From assembly GCA_002914845.1 (NCBI GenBank), contig JXTC01000094.1:254921-318920 (forward strand): DNA of 64,000 bases, in the 5' to 3' direction. Every line of letters starts with the position of its first letter. Position 1 is the stretch's first letter. The notes under the pieces were generated by a model. That model saw only the letters and a program-made list of their open reading frames with translations. It searched no databases and was not told where the DNA came from. A program made the translations under genes and the position numbers. Source of the DNA: Trema orientale. Lineage: Eukaryota > Streptophyta > Magnoliopsida > Rosales > Cannabaceae. Of the stretch, positions 1 to 11,921 are shown one piece after another.

Positions 1-716
1 GTTGACAAATGATATTTTTCTAATTAGCTTTTAAAGTTACCAAGCAAGTTTCTTATTTTTAAAATCTAAAAATATAAACACAATTTTTGTTTTTCTTTAT
101 TTGACAGGAACAAAAGTTTTGTTTTCGCTTTTAATTTTTAGAAACAAAAAATTGAAATTCTATCCAAACATGACCTAAATATTTAGATAGGATTTTTTTT
201 TTCTTATTGCTTGAAAAGAGTTCACAACAACGTGGAAAGAAATATTTCCCTTATTTGAACAACAACCCATTTCACAAAACTATAGCAAAACCAAGAATCC
301 ACTTTCTACTTTCGGTCACTGGAGTCAAATAGACATACCCATCTAATATTTTCCTAGAAAATCCATTTGAAACTAATTTCACCTACAATACAAATATGCA
401 CTTACTCCAAATCAAAATTTAAATCAACAAACAAAATGAAATCTCAAGATCAGATCAATACATATAAGATTTGGAACTCAAAACCCAATCAATATAGAGA
501 TTTAAGTTTAAAATAGACCCCAAAAGAGAGAATCTTTCCCTAATCTCGCAACGTGACAATGACAAGGACCCTCTTCTGCTCTTCCACGCCTTTCCTGGTG
601 TAGCTAATCCATCGCTCTACAAGCTAGATCTAGTAGGAATGTCGAGGAAGGGGTGAAGGAAAGGAAAGAGAAGGAGGGATGATGGAGAAGATATGGAGAC
701 AAGAAAAGTTTTTTTC

Positions 717-759
<43 letters not shown>

Positions 760-1239
760 TCGTATTCTTTAGCATTTCTAAGAATTTTTTAATTAATTTC
801 TAATTTAGTTTTAAATGGTATCTTAGTATTTTTTTTTACTAGTCAAAACTGGCATCTAATTTGAAAAAGTTATGAATTTATTAAACATTTTAAATTAGGA
901 GATGAAAGTTAATAATATCCAAAAAAAACGTTAAATTCTAAAAAATGTCAAAATGCAAGATATGAAAATGATATTATCCTTTACAAAAATCAACAGGCTT
1001 CTAAAACCTTCTATGGGTGAGCAATTTTGTAGAAAATGTCTAGATTGTGTGGGCTACTTGAGTGGATCAAGTTAAATTTTGGGCTTTGGATATTTATATC
1101 TATTTTTCAAAAAATATTACCAAATTTACGACCTTTCAAAAATAATAAAAATTCTGTACGACCTTTTTATGGCATTTTTCTAAATATTTTAGAAGCTAGA
1201 AAATACGGTGGTATTTTAGTAAATACGTCATTTTTTTTT
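1..1239. other. AT-rich intergenic DNA with (ATT)n microsatellite
   Basis: No supportable gene. An ATT trinucleotide microsatellite lies at about 718-759. A slightly less AT-rich patch at about 530-690 has short purine-rich tracts but no convincing reading frame. The open frame at 1036-1242 is low complexity, rich in Phe, Lys and Asn, and looks like chance. Confidence 0.6.
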
Positions 1240-1710
1240 TAACAGGAAATCTTACCAATTTGGTTTAATTTGGTTTCCTATTAGCGAAATGTTATGTAAG
1301 TAAGTAAATCATAGAAAACCGCAAAGGTTTCCTGAAAACTAGTTTGGTTTCTTTTAGCGAATATCTTGTACGAAAATAAATCATAGGAAAGCACAAAGGT
1401 TTCCTGGAAGCCAGTTTGGTTTCCTTTAGCTGAATGTCCTATACGTAAGTAACTCACATAAAATCACGAACATTTCTTGGAAACTATTGTAGTTTTCTTT
1501 TTGCAGAATATCCTATAGCTAAATAGATCACAGGAAACCATCGTGGTTTTCTTTTAGAAGAATGCTTTGTAGCTAAGTAAATCACAGCAAATCATGAATG
1601 TTTCTTAGAAACCACTGTAGTTTCTTTTTCAAATCACAGGATACAATGAAAGTTTCCTGAAAACTATTATGATTTCTTTTTTGCAGAATGCCCTATAGCA
1701 AGAATTGGGT
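1240..1710. repeat. Minisatellite, about 72-bp unit, 5-6 diverged copies
   Basis: A unit of about 72 bp recurs with the order GGTTTCTTTTAGC, then a TCCTATAG-like stretch, then AAATCACAGGAAA, then GTTTCCTGAAAACT. The TTTCCTG-type word falls at about 1328, 1400, 1473, 1600 and 1653. Later copies are shorter or degenerate. No coding function is visible. Confidence 0.75.
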
Positions 1711-4072
1711 GAGGCATTGAACAAGAACGCTGAAGAATATGATCAAGTTCTCAAATTAAGTAATTATATTTTTGAAGTAAAAGCAACATAAATATATATT
1801 AGTTTTTGGATTCTGACAACTGATTTTTAATAACTAAATTAGTTTCTAGTAATCAATAATTGAATTAACCAAATAGTTCTACTGTTTATGATAGAAACTA
1901 ATTTTATTTTCAATTTTTATTAACTAAATAGTTATGATATTTATGGTGGAAACTAATATAATCGTTGGTTTTGAGTAACCCATTTAGTTTCTAGTTTTCA
2001 AAAATCAATTAGTTTATTGTTTCTAATAATAAATTGGTAATTTGTTTTAAGAGTGATCAGCTACAAGTAGACTAGTAGCAAAAAGAAACAAGAAAAAATA
2101 AAAATTCTAAGACGTTATTTGGTCTTTTTTAGCAAGAATTGATTATTTTTCTAAAAAAATATAATACAAAAATAAGTAAAAGTTTGGACATAGTATTCTT
2201 AGTATTATTTATCAAAAGATAATACTAGGTGTCTTTTTTCCTTAAATTTTAGTGTATACTTACAAAAAGTAGCACATGCTAAAATTACATTAAATTTAGC
2301 AATGTCCTTAGAGACTTATATTTGTTGACTTATATTTGTTGCCTAAATGCAAAAATTTGGCATTAATAGGGGAATTTAAAGTTTTCATTAGAGATACTCT
2401 TACTAATGTATTAAGTCGCTTGTTGCTTTGAATGTGTATAAAACTTTATTGAAAAGTGAAATTTAAGTTGCACACTTTTCATTCTTGTATCCCGCATACA
2501 AAATCCTAGCCTTTCTCTCTACCTGCATCTCTTCCCAATAAAAAAGTCAGCATCGCCCTGTTTGGAGACTAGAGAGGGGATCTTCCCTTCTCCTTCTCCG
2601 ATCTTCTCTCCTCACTCTCTTCTTCCTCCTTCTCTATGCTTCTTTTTTCTTTTTCTTTTTCTTTTTTTTTCATTTTCAGTTTTAATAAGCCCAGATCTAG
2701 ATTTGGTTTGCAGTACCACCTTTTGTGTAGATTTTAGTTTGGTCCAGATCTTAAATCCGAAGTTTCTTTTTAGATCTAGATATGTTTAGTAGTCGATTTT
2801 TATTTTGTTTTCTTTTCCACTGGCATGGATCTCAATTGGTACTGGCCTCGTATAGTCTACCTAGCCAAGAATACAACTAGGAGTAAATGTTGAAGGCAGT
2901 AGATTGCTGGTGGTCTTTATTACCTTTTTCTCTTGAAAAATTAAGGTAACCCACAAATTTGTTCTTAGTTGTGTTTATAATCTATTTTTCGTCTCGTTTC
3001 TTTAAGGAGTTTGAAATTATATACATTATAATTTGAAGCTTTTTGCTTCGATTAGTGATATTCTTTTAAGGAGTCCGTTCATATAAAAAAAAAAATTGCA
3101 CTCTTTTCACTAAAATTAAGAATATATTGCAACAAAATAAATAATTGGAGTAGAGTTATGTAGAATTAGACTAACAAATTTGGAAGTCATAGAGGAGCAT
3201 CAAAAAAGTTATTTACGTAAACAATTATTTACGCATATAAATAAGAATATAACATGATTGAAATAGTTAAAACATAAGAAAAAAAAAAAAATCTGACATC
3301 CTTTTTTTTTTTTTAAAATAATGCATGGCTTGGATACAACATTGAACCAGTAAAATATGTTCTGTATAGGCTAATGGACATGCACTTTTGTCATAAATTA
3401 ATTTGCTTCGAAGCTTTGTTTTGTTCAAAGTTTCTGAACATCGTTTATATTGAGTTTGTAGTTCGGCTTCATGATATTGTTTCTATATTCCAGTGTGTTG
3501 GCTGTTTATTCCTCCATATCATGGTAGAACCGCCGCAAATTACGATTTAGCAGAGTCTAAACCTTACCATGCATATTGATTACTGAACCTCTTTCGTATT
3601 AATACTTTCTTTTTTCATTATATTTTAACACTAAAACTGGACAATTAGCATTAAGTTATAGTAAAGTGATTCAAATCCATTTTCTACTATTTTCTTATCA
3701 TATATCCAAACCCAATAGAAATAGTCAGTCTTCCATGATAACTACTCACCAACCTAATAGTACTGCTTTAACTAGTACACTTACTGGTGTCTAGCCTTCT
3801 ATTTCTTCCTTTTTTCTTTTACATGTATATATATACAGCCTATCAAAATTCAAGAACCACTGGTGGGAGTATATAAGATCATACTTCTGATCTTAGTTTT
3901 GAGTGGCAACATTTGTCCAACTCATCTCTTCATTCTACATCCTCAGCATCCCCTGGATAAATCTGCAATAGACAAATACCCAATAGACAAGAATACTGAG
4001 TTGCCCATCATTTTGGATCATATCATTAAGGCTCATGGTGTACATGGAAGATGTCAAAAAGCTAATAGTAAG
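1711..4072. other. Intergenic DNA downstream of the boron transporter gene
   Basis: No gene is supported. At 2434-2790 a TATAAAA-like box is followed by a CT-rich leader and a short open frame (2562-2789). This looks like a promoter plus 5' leader of a decayed gene or LINE, but nothing downstream supports a protein. About 1800-2060 holds diverged repeats of AACTAAATAGTTAT / TTAGTTTCTAG words. Pure A or T runs lie at 3090-3110 and 3280-3320. Confidence 0.5.
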
Positions 4073-7000
4073 TCAGTACTTCACCTGGCCCCGTCTGTCT
4101 TCACTGAAACTCACAGTTCTAACCTTGACTTCTCCTCTGCTGGTTGTTAACTCATCTAATATCTCAGCATCGCATATCTCAAGATTCTCGACTCCACCTT
4201 CCTCGTTCCCAAGTCGAGGCGTTTCCATTCCCTGATAAGAAGTCAATAGATTTAGTTCCTCTGCACATGGTTTGCAATGAATTAGATGTATACGGTTCAA
4301 AAGTGTGACGTATATGCATATATCATTTTACCCTGTAAGAGAGACTAAAAGATAGTCGTGGGGCGCCAGTGATTTCCTCATATTCCGCTGCATCAAGTTC
4401 TTGCAGATAATGTGGTTGAAACAACTTGGGAAGGAGATGTTGTCTTATGCTGATGAGAAGGAAGAATGGCAAGGGGAATAGTATTCCAGCTATTGGAATC
4501 CATGTCACACCAAAGCACACCAGAAAATATACTAATTGGAAGAGCGTAAACATGGCTATGTATTTGTATGGAACCAACTCCACAAACGAAGCATGAACCC
4601 CTTCCAACACCCTGCCAAAATTTTATGCCAATGGTCATTTCAAGGGTGTCCTTTGATATGTTTGAATATCAAACATTTTGTTCATCAATTAGCTTCAAGT
4701 GCTGAAAAGAAAAGGAGTGGAAAAATTTACTTGTATCGCCGGCCAGGAGTAATGAAAAGAAGAAGCATTCTTTCCCAGAATTGGTTTCCAGGAAGGCTGT
4801 CGATGGCCATGTAGGAAAAATATCCCCAGAGAACTGATGTGGGTATCTTCTTTATTACAGGCATGGCAAATACTGATGCTGCAACAAGAAGTGACTGTAG
4901 CAGATTGCTCACTCTCTGCTCGTTAACTCGGACAGGAAGATATGCATCAATGTGCTTTTCAGGATCAAAAGTGTCCTTTGTATCCTCCCCTTTGTTTTCT
5001 CCTTTCATGACTGCCTCCCTCAAGTCTTCCAGCTCCTTAACAACTAAATTATGCTGCCCCAGGAAACCATTTATGACGTATTAATATTCTTGTTTACTAA
5101 AGAATCACGATAAGAGATGTTTTTTTTTGGAGAAAAGGGCAGTGTTATAGACTTACTTCTGGACTGCTGTCCATTTCTAGAAACACAGCTTGCATTTTGC
5201 CATAGATTTCGGAGTTGCTAGCTTTTTGCTTTATGCTTTCTTTGGCAGTCTCCATCATTTTCTTCCGTATCAACTGCAAATGGATTAGATCACTTAGTCA
5301 TCTAAAGTTAGCTCACTTAGTCATCTAATAATAGATTGTGAACTTCCATCGACATTTCCTGTATGTACCTGCCTCTTGAGAACAGCAAGGCTCTTCGTGT
5401 GCATTGGCGATTGTGGCAGGACTCCATTGGATGGAGGTAGCCCAATTAATCCACAAAGTAGCGTCTACAACCAATTTTTTAATAGCTTACGATCAGTACA
5501 AGTATTGTCGCATTAAGATAGAAGAAACTGATTAGCAAATACTATGTGGTACTGGTAGATATACCATGAAACCAAGCAACAAGATATCATAATGGTAAGC
5601 TGAAGGATTCTTTAGATTAAACTCCTTTTGCTGTGCCAACTGTGAAGCAACACTGTGGTCAAAAAAGTAAAGCCCGGCTATCATCACAGCAGGAATGAAG
5701 GCAGCGAAGATGTATGCAGGAGAAACCTTTCCCATATCCTGCAGAAGACAATGTAAAAAGGATTTAGTTCATTTTCACCAAGATTACCAGCCCGAAGCCA
5801 TTGAGTCCTATTTTACTAGCCCAAGCCGCCTTCAATGAAAATGGTTAGACCAAGTTATATAATACTTTGTTTACCTGGATTACAGTCCAGTGGCGTAAAG
5901 ATGTAGAGTCCCAGGGGAGAGGGCTATAGAGCCTTCTAGGAACTCCAGAGGGAACTTTGCTTGGCACACTAAATGATAAGGCTGTCCACACCAAAACCAT
6001 TAGAGGAACCCCATAATCCGCTATGAAGCTTCTAAACGAACCTGTATAAAAAGGTAAATGCTATTGGATTATATAAGGGGATAATTAACATAACATGAAA
6101 GAAGCCTGTTCAGAATGTAATTTACGAACCTGTGCCATACCACCATGACCTTGCCCTTCTGCTCTTTAAAGCTGTAAAGAGAAGGCCAAAAGTGAAAATG
6201 ATCCCAAGTAGTCCATTTGCGTATAGCCACTGGAATTGATACTTCTCCGAATTTGGGTCTTCAGCTTTGGGAATTTTGAACTCACTCACCACTCCCTTCC
6301 ATTCAAAAAAATTTCAATTATGCTATCTTTCTGATGTGCCAATTCTATAAATAGTCTTATTTTCTATAGGAAATAACATACCTTGATAGCCTCTTGAATG
6401 AATAACACAGCAATCAACATGCCGAAAAGCTCTCCTGCAATCCTTGTAAATCGATTGATTATTGTACAAGCATTGAATATTGCAAGTAGGAACAGCAAAA
6501 GTGCTGTCCAGACGCAAACCCTGCAAATCAAACAAAAAGGAAAAAAAATATGTTAAAATCATATCAACGAATGGAAAAGTTGACACTAAAGAAGAATGGT
6601 TCTCTTTACCATCCGGCCCAAGCCAAAAACAGTTCACGTCCTAAATCTTCCCTCCCTTTGGCAAAGTTGTACAGATAAGTGTACATAATGACTGTAGGTT
6701 CTGCAACTCCTAGGATTAAAAGAGGTTGTCCTCCCAAAATTGAGTGCATGATACCGCAAATTGCAGTAGAAGCCAGAGTTTCCACCGTGCTCAAACTCCC
6801 ATCTACCTCCATTAAAGGGAACGGCTTTCAAACTCATATAAATAGAACAGAGAAAAACAGCACATATGTACTGTATTTGTGGTCTTCAAGTAATGCAACA
6901 AAAAAACAAATTTAACAAGTCTTTTTGGTGAGGCTTCAAGAGCCCGATAGTTTTTCATTAGGGGTTTGACATATGAGAGGGTTTAAGGTAAGAGTAGGCA

Positions 7001-7553
7001 CTATCACCCATAGCATGACTTGATAGAAAAAACAATAGTTGTATAACATGGGAATTTCTTCAAACCTCAAGGGAAAACCAAACTTGACTCCTTTACAACT
7101 GAGTCGTTCATTTTCATTTTATTTTATTTTATTTATTTTTTTGTCTCTTTACGAGGCTTTTTAGCCATTAACCAAAAGCTTTATGCCTAGTCAAAAATAT
7201 AAAAGGACCATGAACAATTACCAACCTGTATCTCTGCTCAGTTGCTCACCAAATGCAATAACAGGAAGTGCGGAAGCAAAGAAGATGTATGTTGTTGGAG
7301 CCAAAATCCTGGAAAACAAATAAATAAATAATTACACATAAGTCCAAAAGTGAGATACAACTGCAAAATGATTTGAATTTAATAATAATTATTTTATAAT
7401 AAGTAAATAAATAAATAAACTGTGGCCCAAAACAAAGATGAAGAAATACCCAATTCCTGAACAAAGACCTCCAATCCAATCTTGCTTGTAACATGATGCT
7501 CTCCCTCGGACATCGGCTGCAATACCCCTAAAAGGGGCTTTCAGATTTTCCAT
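4073..7553 (-). CDS. BOR4: BOR4-type boron (borate) efflux transporter, 12 coding exons, 666 aa
   Basis: Plasma-membrane borate exporter of the SLC4-like HCO3-transporter family. In plants this family loads boron into xylem or pumps it out of cells under excess. Coding exons on the minus strand: 7450-7553, 7226-7308, 6610-6802, 6382-6520, 6130-6295, 5875-6041, 5565-5738, 5369-5464, 5157-5273, 4731-5053, 4332-4611, 4073-4231; total 2001 nt. All introns are GT-AG and phases join exactly. Family signatures seen: [14 protein letters not shown] near residues 86-99, [16 protein letters not shown] in exon 7, [19 protein letters not shown] near 350, [11 protein letters not shown], and the C-terminal [12 protein letters not shown]. 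The short acidic tail, without the long Ser/Pro extension of BOR1, and the N-terminus YKQDWIGG fit the BOR4-7 clade rather than BOR1-3; this assignment is from memory of the family. The ATG is the first in frame with conserved sequence. No truncation or missing motif is seen. Confidence 0.95.
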
Positions 7554-8760
7554 CTAAAAATGATGAAAAACACCATTTTTAAGGTCACATTCTTAATCAA
7601 ACCAACAAATATAACTCGACTTAGTGCACAACTTGGAATATTCAAAGGGCCCAAAAAAGGAAAAAAGAAAAAAGAAGAAGAAAAGACTGGAACAGAGAGA
7701 ATGACTATAACTCAAAGAAAATCTATTTTTTTTTAAAAAAGGAGCATAAAACAAAGCTCATATTATATTATAAAGATTGACTTATTTACTTTTGACAACT
7801 CTAGTAGTGGTAATAATGTGTATGGCTCTGTTTTCGTCCAAAACATAGCACATGTTTGCCCATATTGTGATTTAAGACGATTAAGAACTCATAATCGTTG
7901 GTTTTGGAATCGAAACGAGGATGAAAGAGGAAGACAAAAAGGCTCTTTTTTTTTTTTAGGATTAAAAAAAAAAGAACTCGAGGCATTGGAGGACTGAATA
8001 ACCTTGCATGACTCAGTTGAAAATAAGAAAAAATAAAATAAAAGAAAAAACGAGTGTGGACATTATGACTGTATCTTAATATTTTGCTATTCTCTCTGCA
8101 CACACACATATATATATGTATATATATATATATATAACCAAACGAACGGAGCATTGAGAAGACAGACAGACGGAGACTGCTTTTCTTTCAACTCCAGCTG
8201 CCATCATAATAAGATTAAGTAACCCCTAAAAACCCATATTTCTCATCAAACAAAACCCATTTACACAACCATGCATACAATTTCACCCCATTAACAACCA
8301 CCCAAAGAAAAAAAAAAAAAAAGCATGCATGTAAAGTTTTTGCTTAGAAATACAATATAATTATTCATACAAGGGGAAAAAAAAAAAAAAAAGCGGAACC
8401 CAAAATCTAGATCTTGATGTGGGGAGAAAAAAAAAAAAAAGTGTCCGCCGGAGATGCCCACCGGCGGTGGGTGTCCGCCGGGAAAGTGGCCGTGAAAGTT
8501 ACCGGAGAAATTGGAGAAAGGGGAGAGAGAGAGAGAGTCTGGTTGTGTTGTGCGCTTGGCGGCTTGTAGCAGAGCAGACAAGTCTCTGAGGCAGAGAGAG
8601 AATTGTTCCACGTCTTTTAAAAGAACCGCGCCCGACCCCACAGAGAGAGTGTGCGTGAATCCAAGTGGGCCCCACTTGGGTTTGTTCCTCTGTTGACTGC
8701 ATCACCCTGGGTTTTTCCTTGACTCCTGCCAGCTGTCCCCAGTAATTTGGTGACTGCTGG
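7554..8760 (-). promoter_or_regulatory. Probable 5' leader and promoter region of the BOR4-like gene
   Basis: Read on the minus strand, the start codon is directly preceded by a T-rich stretch ending in TTTTTAG, which could be the acceptor of a leader intron. Further upstream are a CT dinucleotide tract (about 8522-8540), GC-rich sequence at 8440-8660, and a (TA)n/(CA)n microsatellite at 8099-8137. Two overlapping frames (8291-8641 and 8499-8705) lie in the CT-rich area; I regard them as leader sequence rather than genes. No AUGUAA start-stop element like that described in AtBOR1 leaders was found between 7554 and 8760. Confidence 0.4.
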
Positions 8761-9106
8761 ATGCACAGACAGCACTGTAAAATTTACCCATTATGAATTT
8801 GTGTCGAAATGGAAATTTTGCTCCCTCCTGAGCATTATAACTTGGCAATTTTGGTGTATTTTCTTTTTGAAAAAGAAAAATATCTAATCCTTAGATACAT
8901 GTGAAAATGATGAATCTTATGCCTACTAATTTTTTGGCATGTTTATGGTATCCGGTATCCGTAACGGAGGAGAGGGAACGAGAAAAGAGAAAAATATTTT
9001 AATTTATGTATATACATGTTGATTAGTTACATATAAAAAGAATCATATTCTTCTTTGCTCATCGTTTTTTTATTTTTTCCTATTCATTTTCAATTCATTA
9101 TTTTTA

Positions 9107-10427
9107 GAAAAATTAGTCATTTTACTTCCTGACATTTGCCATCGGTATGAATTTTTCTCCTTACTTTTAACTTTGTATAGTGCTCCTAGATAACAAATTT
9201 GTTCTTCTTTTGTCCTTCACTTTTGACTTAATATTCAAGTGCCCTTACAATGGTAAATTTATTCTTCTTTTGCTCCTTCACTTTTGACTGAATATTCAAA
9301 TATCTCCTAAAATAATAAAGTTGTTATTCTTTTACCTCTTCAACTCTAACAAAGTTAGAAAGTTGTTAATAGACAATAGCTAAATAATCATTTTATTTTT
9401 TTAAATAGCTAATAAATATCTTTTACTATTTTTTTATATTAGACATTTCCAAATGGCTAGTTTTTATGATTAAATAAATAAACTAAACGAAAAGAGGTAA
9501 AAGAAAAATAATTTTTTAATGGTTATTTATGTATAAGTAAAACAAAACAAAAAAAAACAAAATAAAGCAATTTTTACATTTATTCATTAGTGTCAAAATA
9601 TTTTTAGAAGTTATATGAAAAAAAAATATTTTCATATTTGAAAGATTTTCTAGAAAATGAAATAACTATTTACCCTTTTATTTTTCATATTTTCATGAAT
9701 TTACCCTCTTATTTTTTATGAAAAATAGTCATTTCACTTCATGAAAATATAAAAATAAGAGGGCAAATAGTCATTTCATGAATTTGTCCTCTCATTTCAT
9801 TTCATGAATTTCGTCAATGAAAAAAATGGAATGATTGCTTTTCATGAAAAATAAGAGGGCAAATAGTCATTTCATTTCTAGAAAGTCTTTCGGATATGAA
9901 AATATGTAGTATTTTTTACATAACTTCTAAAAATATTTTGACACTAATGAATTAATGCAAAAATTACTCTATTTTGTCTATTTTTTTTTTTTTTACATAT
10001 ACATATAACCATTAAGAAATTATTTTTTTTTACCTCTTTTCGTTTATTTTATTTATTTAATTATAAAAACTAGCTCTTTGGAAATGTCTAATATAAAAAA
10101 ATAGTAAAAGATATTTATTAGCTATTCAAAAAGTAAAATAATTATTTGGCTATTGTCCATTAATAATTTTCTAACGGTGTTAGAGTTGAGAGAGTAAAAG
10201 AATAACAGTTTTACCATTTTATGAGGCATTTAAATACCAAGTCAAAAGTGAGGGGGCAAAAGAAGTACAATTTTGCCATTGTAAGGCACTTGAATATTAA
10301 GTCAAAAGTAAAGGAGCAAAAGAAGAACAAATTTGTCATCTAGGAAGGCACTTGAATACAAAGTCAAAAGTGACAGGATAAATTCATACTGATAACAAAT
10401 CTCAAGAGGCAAAATGGCTAATTTTCC
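9107..10427. mobile_element. Foldback Mutator-like element, about 650-bp terminal inverted repeats
   Basis: The sequence from 9107 to about 9760 is matched by the reverse complement of about 9800-10427 nearly end to end, so the element is a giant hairpin with a small spacer. Termini are GAAAAATTAGTCATTTT (left) and GGAAAATTAGCCATTTT (right, reverse complemented). Flanks are TTATTTTTA (9098-9106) and TTATCTTTA (10428-10436), a 9-bp target duplication with one mismatch, as expected for Mutator-like elements. Each arm contains about three tandem 60-65-bp units built on CACTTTTGACTTAATATTC. No transposase is present, so it is non-autonomous. Confidence 0.85.
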
Positions 10428-10836
10428 TTATCTTTACGAATTAGTAAACGGCCTTTATCTCATTTGTCTTGGGTTCAATTTGTATTTTCAAGAATACTTA
10501 ATATATCAAGTGCAACAAATTTATATCATCTCATGATGATTTTGGGTATTATTTTTCTTCAAATTGACTATGAAAAATATGTCAAAATAAATAACTCTCC
10601 AAATTGATATGAGGAAATTAGGTTGACTAACATTTTATGGGTTCAATTTTCACCCTAATAGATTATTTATCAGGTTTTGTATTTTATAGCAGTGATATTG
10701 TAAAATTACAATTTACTTTGACATAAAATATTCATTGACAATGTAATAATTATTATTAGTAACAATTCAAGATTATTCTTATTATATTAATTTTTTTTTA
10801 TAGAAGAAAACATACATCATGACTTTACTAGAAGCA
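10428..10836. other. Intergenic AT-rich DNA
   Basis: About 400 bp between the foldback element and the Copia element. Nothing recognisable was seen. Confidence 0.5.
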
Positions 10837-10841
10837 ATTTA

Positions 10842-11356
10842 TGTTGAGAAAATAACTCAAACAATGGAGGCTTGAGACACATAAAAAATACGCTTTCTTT
10901 AAAGCGTTATTTGCCCCTCTACGTTACTTGAAGAGAATTCATAGGCAAATAGCTTCTAGGATATAACAAGCCTTAGAGAAATTCTTGTATCAAGCAAAAG
11001 TGAAAGAATTCAAAGTTTGCAAGTAAGAACACTTTTGAATTCTAGAAAAACTTTCAAAAGAAATTAGAAATTAATTTTTAGTTACTAATTTTCGTCCACA
11101 AATACGTTCCTTTTATTATATTTTTGGTATACAGTTGTATCTGTTGTGAAAAGATACAACCCTTCAAAGCACATGTTCTGGAAAAAACGCAACTTTTTCC
11201 AGAAAATAGGGGCGGCGCAATCGCGCTTGAGGCCTGGACAGCCACACAGGCCTCTCTGGAATTTGGCGTAGCCCAATGGCAAGGCTCTCAGGGCTAAGGC
11301 ACATTAAGTGCCTCAGTTGTGTTGTGGCGCTAGTTGTTTATGGTTAAACAATGACA
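10842..11356 (-). repeat. 3' LTR of the Copia element (515 bp)
   Basis: Direct repeat of 15881-16438, with shared blocks such as GGAGGCTTGAGACAC and CAAGCAAAAGTGAAAG. It lacks a GC-rich stretch of about 44 bp that the other LTR carries near 16320-16363. Confidence 0.9.
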
Positions 11357-11921
11357 ACAATCCTCCACTTGATTAAAAAAAAAACAAGTTTTCAAAAATC
11401 GAACAGTACATGAATAAAACAAGGTATCTCTCGATTTGAACCTTATCTTAGTGTAAGTATCACAGAGTAATTATCATAATCCTTGGTAGCTTGATAGTTT
11501 TGAACTAGTTATTTCTTGTGACAATATCGGTAATACTACATACATATATACTAACGTGTTCTTGTTTCCACATAAACTCCTTAGCACTTTTATGGCCATA
11601 TGCTCATCTTAATTCATAAACTTTTATGAGAGAAACTCCAACTCTCAATTGAGGCGACACTATCTCAAAGTTTACATAGGTGAAGTTCTTTCAGTATCCT
11701 TGTTCTTAAGATACTTGTCACTCTTTGACTGAACTTTATTAAGAGTTCATAAACTCAACTCTTAAGGACTGTAACAACAAGCACTATTTAATCTCAATAG
11801 AATTGGTTTAATTATTTAATGCTGAAACATTATCTACTTATCAATAACTTGTTTATACCCTTTGAAACTAAGACATTCATTTCATAGTATTAGTTAAGGT
11901 TACTATTATTGGTAGATTTAT

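Noticed and set aside
8291..8705. Small minus-strand genes upstream of the boron transporter (116 and 68 codons)
   Set aside because: The frames overlap, depend on CT and T runs, show no family motif, and fit a leader/promoter region better.
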